A stretch of 46,247 bases of DNA from UMGS172 sp045636945 (GTDB lineage: Bacteria > Bacillota > Clostridia > Oscillospirales > Acutalibacteraceae), in assembly GCA_045636945.1 (NCBI GenBank), contig JAZTYO010000006.1:1-46247 (forward strand), given 5' to 3'. The stretch's first letter is position 1. Each line of letters opens with the position of its first letter. Position numbers and translations under genes: made by a program. The notes beneath the pieces were generated by a model that saw only the letters and a program-made list of their open reading frames with translations, did not search any database and was not told where the DNA came from. Shown here one piece after another: positions 1 through 6,797 of the stretch.

Positions 1-141
1 TCATTTCTACAATTATGAAAGAATACAGATAAAAACAAAACTGACTCCGCTTGAAAAACGAAGTCAGTATGTCGCTTAAAATTCAATACGCACTACCATA
101 ATGTGCCTTTTTATGCTGTCTGCACAAATTGGGGCAGTTCA
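1..141 (+). mobile_element. Right end of an IS3-family element (second copy of the terminal 141 bp)
   Basis: These 141 bases are identical to the last 141 bases of the window (46107-46247). They hold the end of an IS3-type transposase, a short non-coding tail, and an outer terminus that reads TGAACTGCCCC on the minus strand. That terminus resembles the left end at 45569 (TGAATAAGTCC), with matching GACA and AAAA..CAC blocks further in. The element ends at base 141, only 18 bases before the dusB stop codon. The identity and the exact stop at an IS terminus suggest a repeat-induced assembly overlap. Confidence 0.85.
2..79 (+). pseudogene. IS3-family transposase OrfB, C-terminal fragment
   Basis: The open frame encodes only the last 25 residues of an IS3-type OrfB, with the family's FYNYERIQ and TPLEKR motifs, and ends in TAA. 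The rest of the gene lies outside the window on this side; the same bases recur at 46108-46185. It cannot be functional as seen here. Confidence 0.8.
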
Positions 142-159
142 TGCACAAGGGAGCCTTTT

Positions 160-1128
160 TTATCTGTTCAATTCCATAGCCTTTTTGACTATCTCGATTA
201 TATCGTCCATAGTGCTTACACAGCCTGCCATCCGACGAAGCTCGGCCGCACCGTTGAGGCCCTTCATATACCACGCAGTATGCTTTCTTGCCTCCATCAT
301 GGCAATCTTTGTACCCTTATATTCCTCCATTCGTCTGACCTGTTCAATAAGAGTCAACATTTTCTTTTCCAACGGTGGGTCGGGCAATATCATTTCGTGC
401 TCTAAGTAGGCGTTTATCTGCGAGAAAAGCCATGGTTGACCCATTGCACCTCTGCCAACCATAACAAAGTCGCAACCCGTTTCCTCGTACATTTTAGCGG
501 CGGCTTTGGGAGAATCAACGTCACCGTTGCCGATAACAGGCACCTTTACCGCCTGCTTTACGGCACGGATAATATCAATATCCACGGGCGGTGCATACAT
601 CTGCACTCTCGTTCTGCCGTGCACCGTTATGGCACTAGCCCCCACCGATTCAACAAGTTTTGCTAACTCAACGGCGTTTTTGGAAGAATCATCCCAACCT
701 GCTCGCATTTTGACGGTTACGGGTACGTTTACGGCCTTGACGACTGCCTCGACAATACGAGCCGCCAAGTTGGGGTCCTTCATCAAAGCACTTCCCCCAC
801 CCGAGGACACCGCAACCTTGGGTGCAGGGCAACCCATATTGATGTCGATAAAATCGGGACCTTGTGCCTCGGCCATTTTGGCGGCTTCGGCCATAACCTC
901 GGGTTCACAACCGAACAACTGCGAGCCATAAGGCCTTTCCGAATCGTTGACCTCTAAGTAAGAAGCCGATTTTCTGTCACGCAGACTGATACCCTTGGCA
1001 CTTGCCAACTCGCCTACGGCATAAGCAGCACCGTGCTCACGGCAAATTTCACGCATTGCTCTGTCGGCCACACCTGCCATCGGCGCAAGGCACGCATATC
1101 CGTTTATTTCAAGATTACCTATTTTCAT
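160..1128 (-). CDS. dusB: tRNA-dihydrouridine synthase (DusB type)
   Basis: This FMN enzyme reduces uridine to dihydrouridine in the D-loop of tRNA, using NAD(P)H, in the cytosol. The 322-residue protein has the usual length. Visible family motifs are the N-terminal APMAGVADR segment of the TIM barrel, INMGCPAPKV with the catalytic cysteine at residue 100, VGRGAMGQPW for FMN phosphate binding near residue 225, and a C-terminal helical tRNA-binding part with HTAWYMKG. The ribosome site is weak (TTGGTG before TTTTATG). The gene is divergent from polA and its stop lies 18 bases from an IS terminus, so whatever originally followed it is not visible. Assignment to the Dus family is firm; DusB is the usual name for the Firmicute form. 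Confidence 0.95.
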   Translation of the reverse strand: MKIGNLEINGYACLAPMAGVADRAMREICREHGAAYAVGELASAKGISLRDRKSASYLEVNDSERPYGSQLFGCEPEVMAEAAKMAEAQGPDFIDINMGCPAPKVAVSSGGGSALMKDPNLAARIVEAVVKAVNVPVTVKMRAGWDDSSKNAVELAKLVESVGASAITVHGRTRVQMYAPPVDIDIIRAVKQAVKVPVIGNGDVDSPKAAAKMYEETGCDFVMVGRGAMGQPWLFSQINAYLEHEMILPDPPLEKKMLTLIEQVRRMEEYKGTKIAMMEARKHTAWYMKGLNGAAELRRMAGCVSTMDDIIEIVKKAMELNR

Positions 1129-1155
1129 AAAACACCAAACTTATATTTGTTGAAT

Positions 1156-1209
1156 TGTAGGGACCGGCGTCGCCGACGGTCCGCGGGCGATCACACAGCG
1201 CCCCCTACA
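1156..1209. repeat. Short palindromic dispersed repeat (GTAGGGACCG family)
   Basis: The element starts TGTAGGG and ends CCCTACA, so its termini are inverted repeats, and it contains an inner stem GGACCG...CGGTCC. Related copies are at 1321-1349, 5909-5976, 25773-25801, 28338-28365 and 34097-34125, all in non-coding sequence. Confidence 0.75.
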
Positions 1210-1320
1210 GATGGATTATACCACACCCGAGCATTTAAAACAAGCAAAGATTATTTCGGATTTTGCTGTTGCGATATTTAAATATTGCCGTAACCCTACG
1301 CCGTCGCAAGTCGTCTTTCA

Positions 1321-1349
1321 ACGGACCACCCGGGAGGTCGGTCACTACA
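1321..1349. repeat. Partial, inverted copy of the GTAGGGACCG repeat
   Basis: Read on the minus strand it begins TGTAGTGACCGACCTCCCGG and continues into GTGGTCCG, matching the copy at 5909. It lies in the same dusB-polA intergenic region as the repeat at 1156 but in the opposite orientation. The rest of this 363-bp gap holds only the polA promoter and leader. Confidence 0.65.
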
Positions 1350-1386
1350 ATAAAACATAAATCTTTTCTTTTTCAATAATTTATAA

Positions 1387-1415
1387 TTGTGTTTTCAGAG
1401 ATTTAATGGTACAAT
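1387..1415 (+). promoter_or_regulatory. Candidate SigA promoter of polA
   Basis: TTGTGT (1387-1392) and TACAAT (1410-1415) are 17 bp apart. Initiation near 1422 would give a leader of about 70 nt that contains the hairpin at 1441-1475. Confidence 0.5.
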
Positions 1416-1440
1416 ATATTTGTATAATTATGTAATGGTA

Positions 1441-1475
1441 TGGGTTGGGTTGTTGACGCAACAAACCGTGACCCA
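1441..1475 (+). promoter_or_regulatory. Hairpin in the polA 5' leader
   Basis: TGGGTTGGGTTGTTG, loop ACG, then CAACAAACCGTGACCCA form an interrupted stem ending 5 nt before the AGGAG ribosome site of polA. No U-run follows, so this is not an intrinsic terminator; it could affect mRNA stability or ribosome access. Confidence 0.45.
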
Positions 1476-1491
1476 CTTTTAGGAGAGTTTT

Positions 1492-4029
1492 ATGAAAATT
1501 CTGGCTATTGACGGCAACAGTATAATCAACCGTGCGTTTTACGGAATCAAACTGCTTACCACCAAATCGGGACTTTACACCAACGGCGTTTACGGCTTTA
1601 TGAGCATTTTAAACCGACTTTTAGAGGCCGAAAATCCCGACGGTGTTGTTGTGGCCTTTGACCTACACGCACCCACCTTCCGTCATAAAGAATATGCAGA
1701 ATATAAAGCAGGCCGTAAAGGTATGCCCGATGAGTTGCGTTCACAGATGCCACTCCTCAAAAAACTCCTTACCCTTTTTGGCTACACCTGTCTTGAAATG
1801 GAAGGCTTTGAGGCCGACGACATTTTGGGTACCATCTCAAAGCTTTGTGAGGAAAGCGGAAACACCTGCGTTATTGCCACGGGTGACCGCGATTCGTTCC
1901 AGCTTGTGTCGGATACCACAAAGGTACTGCTTTCGGCAACCAAAATGGGTCGACCCGAAATCACCCCCTATACCCCTGAAACCATTCTTGAAAAATACGG
2001 CGTCAATCCCCTTCAGATGATTGAAATTAAGGCCTTGCAGGGCGATGCATCCGACCATATCCCCGGTGTGCCCGGTGTTGGTGAAAAGACTGCCGACGAG
2101 CTTATAAAAAAATACGGCAGTATTGATTATATCTACACCCATCTTGACGAACTTGACATCCGCGATACGTTGCGGCAAAAGCTTGCCGCAGGCAAGGATT
2201 CGGCATATCTCAGCCGTTTTTTGGGCACTATTAACCGCGAAGTTCCGATTGAAAAGGACGTTGCAACCTATAAAATCGGTCAAAGGCAAAATTCTGAGCT
2301 TGCCAAAATGCTTTCCGAGCTTGAATTTTTCTCGATGCTTGAAAAACTGGGTCTTTCGGCAGTTGAATCTGCCCCCGAAACCGAAAGTACCAAGACCTAC
2401 ACCGCAATTTCCGAATTTGAGATGCTGGCAGATGTTGAAAAATCGAAAGCCTGCGACCTTTTGTTGCTTGACGGTTCGCTTTTTGTTGTATCGGGCAACC
2501 TTGTCGCCGAAACCGATCTTGACACCTTCCCGGGCGTTTTAAACAACAGTAATATTGCAAAACGCATTTACGACTCCAAGCAGTTGCATAAAATCTGCAT
2601 TGAAAAAGGCATTGAGGTGCAGAATGTCACCTTTGACACCACCCTTGCCGCTTATCTTATCAACCCCTCGTCCTCTGAATATTCGCTTGCCCGTCTTTCA
2701 GAGGAATACCTCATCCCTACCCCCGAAATTGAGGGTGAAGGCTTTAAAACTGCCGCACTTTCAACCGAGATAATGAACAAGCTGACAGCCGTTTTGTGCG
2801 AAACCAAGCAGGATAAGCTATTGCACGATATTGAGATACCCTTGGCACGCGTGCTTGCCGAAATGGAGCATGCAGGTTTTCTTGTTGACACCGAGGCTAT
2901 TACCAATTACGGTAATATCTTGGGTAAACGGATCGAGGAACTGCAGACCTCTGTTTACAACGAGGTTGGTTATGAATTCAACCTCAATTCTCCCAAGCAG
3001 TTAGGTGTTGCTTTGTTTGAAAAGCTTGGACTTCCCTGCAAGAAAAAGACCAAAAGCGGTTATTCCACCAATGCCGACGTGCTTGAGGAATTGAAGCCTC
3101 TGCACCCTGCCGTTGAACAGCTTTTGGAGTATCGCACCTTAACAAAACTTAAATCAACCTACTGTGATGGACTCACCGCCGTGGTAGACGCTGACGGTCG
3201 CATACACTCCACCTTAAACCAGACCGAAACAAGAACGGGACGTATCAGCTCGTCCGAACCTAATTTGCAGAACATCCCTGTTCGTCGACCCGAAGGACGT
3301 GAACTTCGCCGTTTCTTTAAGGCAAAGGACGGTTTTGTGCTTTGTGATGCCGACTATTCGCAGATTGAACTGCGTGTGCTTGCCCACATTGCCAATGACC
3401 AAAATATGATTGACGCTTTTTTGAGCGACACCGACATTCACACTTTGACAGCAAGTCAGGTATTCAATATGCCAATAGATATGGTAACACCGCAGATGAG
3501 GTCATCTGCAAAAGCGGTAAACTTCGGCATTGTTTACGGCATTGGACCCTTCTCGTTGGGTAAGGATATCGGCGTTTCAACCAAAGAGGCAAGCGCCTAC
3601 ATCAAGGGCTATCTTGCCACCTACCCCGAGGTTGACGCTTATATGCACCACGTTGTTGAGGAGGCAAAAGAGAATGGCTATGCCCAAACCGTTTTTGGCA
3701 GAAGACGACTTTTGCCCGAGCTTAAAAGCTCCAACGGTATGCTCAAAGCCTTTGGCGAACGTGTTGCACGAAATATGCCCATTCAAGGCACTGCCGCCGA
3801 CATCATCAAGATTGCGATGATTCGCGTTTCAGACCGATTGAAAAAAGAACTCCCCGAGGCAACCCTTATACTGCAGGTACACGACGAACTTATCGTTGAG
3901 GCTCCCGAAACACAAGCCGAACTTGCCTGCAAGATATTAACCGAAGAAATGGAAAACGCCGTACAGCTCAAGGTCCCGATGACTGTTGATGCATATTTTG
4001 GACCTACTTGGTACGACGCTAAAGATTGA
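1492..4029 (+). CDS. polA: DNA polymerase I
   Basis: Gap-filling and primer-removing DNA polymerase of replication and repair. The 845 residues show a 5'-3' exonuclease domain at about 1-290 (start MKILAIDGNSIINRAF; GDASDHIPGVPGVGEKTA), a degenerate 3'-5' exonuclease-like domain at about 300-470, and a full polymerase domain. Motif A is DADYSQIELRVLAH near residue 620, motif B is RSSAKAVNFGIVYG, and motif C is QVHDELIVEAP near 795. The proofreading region lacks the DxE and later acidic residues of the E. coli enzyme, as is common in Firmicute PolA, so proofreading is probably absent. An AGGAGAG ribosome site supports the ATG. It is the first gene of a tight run with the phosphatase, rimI and tsaD. 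Confidence 0.97.
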   Translation: MKILAIDGNSIINRAFYGIKLLTTKSGLYTNGVYGFMSILNRLLEAENPDGVVVAFDLHAPTFRHKEYAEYKAGRKGMPDELRSQMPLLKKLLTLFGYTCLEMEGFEADDILGTISKLCEESGNTCVIATGDRDSFQLVSDTTKVLLSATKMGRPEITPYTPETILEKYGVNPLQMIEIKALQGDASDHIPGVPGVGEKTADELIKKYGSIDYIYTHLDELDIRDTLRQKLAAGKDSAYLSRFLGTINREVPIEKDVATYKIGQRQNSELAKMLSELEFFSMLEKLGLSAVESAPETESTKTYTAISEFEMLADVEKSKACDLLLLDGSLFVVSGNLVAETDLDTFPGVLNNSNIAKRIYDSKQLHKICIEKGIEVQNVTFDTTLAAYLINPSSSEYSLARLSEEYLIPTPEIEGEGFKTAALSTEIMNKLTAVLCETKQDKLLHDIEIPLARVLAEMEHAGFLVDTEAITNYGNILGKRIEELQTSVYNEVGYEFNLNSPKQLGVALFEKLGLPCKKKTKSGYSTNADVLEELKPLHPAVEQLLEYRTLTKLKSTYCDGLTAVVDADGRIHSTLNQTETRTGRISSSEPNLQNIPVRRPEGRELRRFFKAKDGFVLCDADYSQIELRVLAHIANDQNMIDAFLSDTDIHTLTASQVFNMPIDMVTPQMRSSAKAVNFGIVYGIGPFSLGKDIGVSTKEASAYIKGYLATYPEVDAYMHHVVEEAKENGYAQTVFGRRRLLPELKSSNGMLKAFGERVARNMPIQGTAADIIKIAMIRVSDRLKKELPEATLILQVHDELIVEAPETQAELACKILTEEMENAVQLKVPMTVDAYFGPTWYDAKD

Positions 4030-4030
4030 T

Positions 4031-4459
4031 ATGGACAAAAAACTTATAATCTTCCTTTGCACGGGTAACACCTGCCGTTCACCTATGGCCGAGGCTATGT
4101 TTCGCGAGGGCTTGACAGCAGAGGAAAAGCAGAAATATGAAATCAGAAGCTTTGGTCTTGCCGCATTTGGCGGTGAACCTGCTTCGGACTATGCTGTTGA
4201 GGTTATGCAATCTTATGGCATAGATATAAGCAATCACCGTTCAACCCCTCTGAACCGCTATGCTTTGGCCGAGGCCGAGCTTGTCGTTTGTATGACCAAG
4301 GCACATTCAAAGGTTCTTTTGCAGGTCGGTTTTGACCCCGAAAAGTTGATTGTTTTCGATATTCCTGACCCTTATAAGGGCACCTCGGAGGACTATCAAC
4401 GCTGTGCCGAGAAAATTAAAACGGAGTTAACAAAAGTTTATGACAGAATCAGAAATTAA
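4031..4459 (+). CDS. Low-molecular-weight phosphatase, probably protein-arginine phosphatase (YwlE-like)
   Basis: Small cytosolic phosphatase of the LMW-PTP fold, 142 residues. The P-loop is CTGNTCRS, with nucleophile Cys10 and Arg16, and the general-acid Asp lies in IPDPYKG near residue 118. Established work on Bacillus YwlE ties Thr at the fifth P-loop position to phospho-arginine specificity, where classical tyrosine phosphatases have Ile or a similar residue. Thr14 here therefore points to an arginine phosphatase; no McsB kinase gene is in the window to support it. The ATG begins one base after the polA stop, suggesting translational coupling. An earlier in-frame ATG at 3986 would overlap polA and add 15 non-family residues, so I rejected it. 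Confidence 0.85.
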   Translation: MDKKLIIFLCTGNTCRSPMAEAMFREGLTAEEKQKYEIRSFGLAAFGGEPASDYAVEVMQSYGIDISNHRSTPLNRYALAEAELVVCMTKAHSKVLLQVGFDPEKLIVFDIPDPYKGTSEDYQRCAEKIKTELTKVYDRIRN

Positions 4460-4910
4460 GTTGACGATAAAGCCACTGCCTGCCGAGGATACCCCGCTTG
4501 CCGCTGAGGTTGAACGAATATCGTTAGGTGATGAGGCTTGGTCGGCACAAGGCATACTTGATACAGTTGCCCGAAACGGCTACTACCTTGCGGCATATAT
4601 CGACGGACAATTTGTCGGTCACGGCGGATTCACCTCGGTTTTAGACGAGGGCTACATAACCAACATTGCCGTTCACCCCGACCACCGAAGAAAAGGTATC
4701 GCCTTTTCGCTTACCGAAAGTCTTAAATCCCAAGCACAAAAACTTAAATTGTCGTTTTTAACCTTGGAGGTCAGAGAATACAATCTTGCCGCCATAAAGC
4801 TTTATGAGAAATCAGGCTTTGAGGTAGTTGGCAAACGCAAAGGCTTTTATTCCGACCCAAAAGAAGATGCAGTTCTTATGACATATTATTTCAAAGAGGA
4901 AAACTTATGA
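4440..4910 (+). CDS. rimI: Ribosomal-protein-alanine N-acetyltransferase RimI
   Basis: GNAT-fold acetyltransferase that in the RimI family transfers acetyl from acetyl-CoA to the N-terminal alanine of ribosomal protein S18. Visible features are ITNIAVHPDHRRKGIA, the acetyl-CoA binding motif A, near residues 80-95, LTLEVREYNLAAIKLYEKSGF at about 115-135, and a basic turn GKRKGFYSDP. The 156-residue length fits. It overlaps the phosphatase by 20 bases and tsaD by 4 (ATGA), so it is translated within the same operon. RimI next to TsaD is a classical arrangement; the usual companions tsaE and tsaB are not here. Family assignment is firm; the S18 substrate is inferred. Confidence 0.9.
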   Translation: MTESEIKLTIKPLPAEDTPLAAEVERISLGDEAWSAQGILDTVARNGYYLAAYIDGQFVGHGGFTSVLDEGYITNIAVHPDHRRKGIAFSLTESLKSQAQKLKLSFLTLEVREYNLAAIKLYEKSGFEVVGKRKGFYSDPKEDAVLMTYYFKEENL

Positions 4911-5908
4911 AAATTCTTAGCATTGAATCCTCGTGTGACGAAACGGCCGCTGCCGTTGTTGAAGGTCGCACAGTACTTTCAAACATTGTGGCAACACAGA
5001 TTGCCGAGCACCGTATTTACGGTGGCGTTGTGCCCGAGATTGCCTCACGCCGACACACCGAGGCTATCTCCACCATTGTCCGCGATGCCATAAGTGAGGC
5101 AGGTCTCACGCTTGACGACATTGATGCCGTTGCCGTCACCCACGCACCGGGACTTATCGGTGCATTGCTCGTGGGTGTGAACTTTGCAAAGGGTCTTGCA
5201 ATGTCATTGGGCAAACCGCTTATCCCAGTGCATCATTTGAGAAGCCACATTGCCGCAAACTACCTTTGCCACCCAGATTTGAAACCGCCGTTTTTGTGCC
5301 TGCTTGTTTCGGGAGGTAACAGCCTTATCGTCAAGGTCAATGATTACACCGATTTTGATGTAATCGGTCGCACGCGTGACGATGCCGCAGGCGAATGCTT
5401 TGATAAATCGGCAAGATCGATGGGGTTGGACTACCCCGGCGGTGTTATGCTTGACAAAATAGCCACAACTCCAGATTTCCAAAAGTATCCTATGCCTTGG
5501 CCCAAGGTTGACGGAAGTGAACTTGATTTCAGCTTTTCGGGACTTAAAACCGCCGTTATAAACCTCACCCATAACGCCGAACAAAAAGGCACACCCATTG
5601 ACGTGCCTGTGCTTTCAGCCACCGTCAGATGCCGCGTTTGTGATATACTGATTGCCAATACAATGCGTGCCGCTGAATTAACGGGAATGAACAAAATTGT
5701 TATTGCAGGCGGCGTTTCGGCCAATTCCGAGCTTCGCGAGAGAATGGGAAAAGAGTGCAAGGATAGAAACTTTGAGCTTTACTACCCCGAGAAAAAATAC
5801 TGCGGTGACAATGCCGCAATGGTTGGTGCTCAAGCCATTTTTGAGTATGAGGCAGGTCATACTGCAGGCGCCGAGCTCAACGCCCAAGCCACAATGAGCA
5901 TTACATAA
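4907..5908 (+). CDS. tsaD: tRNA N6-adenosine threonylcarbamoyltransferase TsaD
   Basis: Catalyses the last step of t6A37 formation in ANN-decoding tRNAs, transferring threonylcarbamoyl from its AMP adduct together with TsaB and TsaE. The 333 residues show the ASKHA-fold motifs SIESSCDETAAAVV at the start, YGGVVPEIASRRH, metal-binding His110 and His114 in HHLRSHI, FSFSGLKTAV, GGVSANSELR, and the metal-ligand Asp in CGDNAAM. The usual SGGHT loop reads SGGNS here (residues 135-139), and the YPGGPAIDK region reads YPGGVMLDK, both mild departures. The ATG overlaps the rimI stop. A dispersed repeat follows directly after the stop codon. Confidence 0.95.
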   Translation: MKILSIESSCDETAAAVVEGRTVLSNIVATQIAEHRIYGGVVPEIASRRHTEAISTIVRDAISEAGLTLDDIDAVAVTHAPGLIGALLVGVNFAKGLAMSLGKPLIPVHHLRSHIAANYLCHPDLKPPFLCLLVSGGNSLIVKVNDYTDFDVIGRTRDDAAGECFDKSARSMGLDYPGGVMLDKIATTPDFQKYPMPWPKVDGSELDFSFSGLKTAVINLTHNAEQKGTPIDVPVLSATVRCRVCDILIANTMRAAELTGMNKIVIAGGVSANSELRERMGKECKDRNFELYYPEKKYCGDNAAMVGAQAIFEYEAGHTAGAELNAQATMSIT

Positions 5909-5976
5909 TGTAGGGACCGACCTCCCGGGCGGTCCGCCGCAAGCCGGCTTAACAGGCGAACACAGTTCACCCCTAC
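5909..5976. repeat. Short palindromic dispersed repeat (GTAGGGACCG family)
   Basis: TGTAGGGACCGACCTCCCGG begins immediately after the tsaD stop, followed by GCGGTCCGCC, and the copy ends CCCCTACG. It fills most of the gap between tsaD and the next gene. Its GC-rich stem could help end the upstream transcript, but no U-run follows. Confidence 0.75.
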
Positions 5977-6003
5977 GAAGAACACACTTTTAAGGAGGAA
6001 AAT

Positions 6004-6414
6004 ATGGCAGGAAAGAAAACAATGGAGGCTTTGATGCTCCATAAAAAAGGCTTTAACTGTGCGCAGGCGGTTATTTTGCCGTTTTGTGAAGAATTTGGCG
6101 TTGACCGTGTGACCGCAATGAAAATGTCCGAAGGCTTTGGCGCAGGAATGGGCGCTTGTCAGCACATCTGCGGTGCGCTTTCGGGTGCGGTTATGGTTGC
6201 AGGACTCAAAAACTGCAACGGTAATCTTCAGGACCATACCTCTAAAAAAGATACCTATGCCGTCTGCCGTGAGTTGACCGCAGCATTCGATAAGGAGTGC
6301 GGCTCGTGCACCTGCTCGGTTATCAGAGGGCTTGAAACCAAAAAGCCGCTCAAATCCTGCGACGAATGTGTTATGATCGCCGCAAATCTGGTTGAAAAAC
6401 TATCTAATAAATAA
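6004..6414 (+). CDS. C_GCAxxG_C_C family redox protein
   Basis: 136-residue soluble protein of the putative redox-active C_GCAxxG_C_C family (established as a family, function unknown). The pattern is seen as FNCAQAVILPFCEEFG near residues 17-32, GFGAGMGACQHICGALSGA at about 48-66, and a cysteine-rich tail with CGSCTCSV and CDECV. Family members often sit near redox enzymes and are thought to bind metal or undergo thiol chemistry. A strong AAGGAGG site lies 6 nt before the ATG. It converges with the XRE regulator on a shared bidirectional terminator. It may read through from tsaD or have its own promoter; I see no clear promoter in the short gap. Confidence 0.85.
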   Translation: MAGKKTMEALMLHKKGFNCAQAVILPFCEEFGVDRVTAMKMSEGFGAGMGACQHICGALSGAVMVAGLKNCNGNLQDHTSKKDTYAVCRELTAAFDKECGSCTCSVIRGLETKKPLKSCDECVMIAANLVEKLSNK

Positions 6415-6435
6415 AATAATCAGTTTGATTTTCTC

Positions 6436-6479
6436 AAAAAGAATAAGCCACCGTGTCAACACGGTGGCTTATTCTTTTT
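6436..6479. terminator. Bidirectional intrinsic terminator
   Basis: A perfect 20-bp stem (AAAAAGAATAAGCCACCGTG) with a TCAA loop has A/U tracts on both sides. It serves the C_GCAxxG gene on the plus strand and the XRE gene on the minus strand. The XRE stop codon and its last codons lie inside the right arm. Confidence 0.9.
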
Positions 6480-6669
6480 CATATTCAGCGATCTCGTCAA
6501 GTCTGCAATCAAGTATTTTGCAAAGCTGTCCAAGCGTGAAGGTGCTGACATTGTCGTTTTTTCGCAGACGATCCAACTGACCGCTGCTGATTCCGTAAAC
6601 CTTGATCAATTTATATTGGGACACACCCTTTTTCTTCATGGTTTCCCACAATTTATCGTATTTGATCAT
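6469..6669 (-). CDS. Small XRE-family HTH transcriptional regulator
   Basis: 66 residues that are essentially one Cro/CI-type helix-turn-helix domain: KKGVSQYKLIKVYGISSGQLDRLRKNDN forms the HTH at about 14-41, followed by TFTLGQLCKILDCRLDEIAEY, typical of the short XRE family (DUF739/YozG-like). There is no sensor domain. GGAG lies 10 nt upstream of the ATG. It is divergent from the large surface-protein gene across a 128-bp region with overlapping promoters and a near-perfect inverted repeat, so it probably controls that gene and possibly itself; this is inference from position. Confidence 0.85.
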   Translation of the reverse strand: MIKYDKLWETMKKKGVSQYKLIKVYGISSGQLDRLRKNDNVSTFTLGQLCKILDCRLDEIAEYEKE

Positions 6670-6700
6670 TTTCCAATCTCCGTTTTGAATCTATACGATA

Positions 6701-6729
6701 ATTGTAAAATAATGTTCTTATCTTGACAA
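6701..6729 (-). promoter_or_regulatory. SigA promoter of the XRE regulator
   Basis: On the minus strand TTGTCA (6724-6729) and TACAAT (6701-6706) are separated by exactly 17 bp. The leader would be about 25 nt. The -35 box overlaps the -35 box of the divergent surface-protein promoter. Confidence 0.7.
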
Positions 6730-6751
6730 TAGCCCGTATTCGGGCTATAAT
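6723..6751 (+). promoter_or_regulatory. Consensus SigA promoter of the surface-protein gene
   Basis: TTGACA (6723-6728) and TATAAT (6746-6751) are a perfect consensus pair with 17-bp spacing. The spacer is occupied by AGCCCGTATTCGGGCT, a self-complementary block. Such a strong core promoter would normally need repression. Confidence 0.85.
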
Positions 6752-6775
6752 ATATATTGCCCGAATACAGGCTAT
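6729..6775. promoter_or_regulatory. Inverted-repeat operator over the surface-protein promoter
   Basis: ATAGCCCGTATTCGGGC (6729-6745) and GCCCGAATACAGGCTAT (6759-6775) are inverted copies matching at 16 of 17 positions, on either side of the -10 box. Each copy is itself nearly palindromic (GCCCG..CGGGC). The likely ligand is the adjacent XRE protein. Confidence 0.7.
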
Positions 6776-6797
6776 ATTTTGTTTGGAGGATGAAATA

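Noticed and set aside
3986..4030. Upstream ATG for the LMW phosphatase
   Set aside because: It would overlap polA and add residues not found in the family; the ATG at 4031 starts directly before the conserved IIFLCTGNT.
6723..6797. TTG start of the surface protein at 6723
   Set aside because: This region is the promoter and operator; GGAGG and a normal signal peptide begin at the ATG at 6798.
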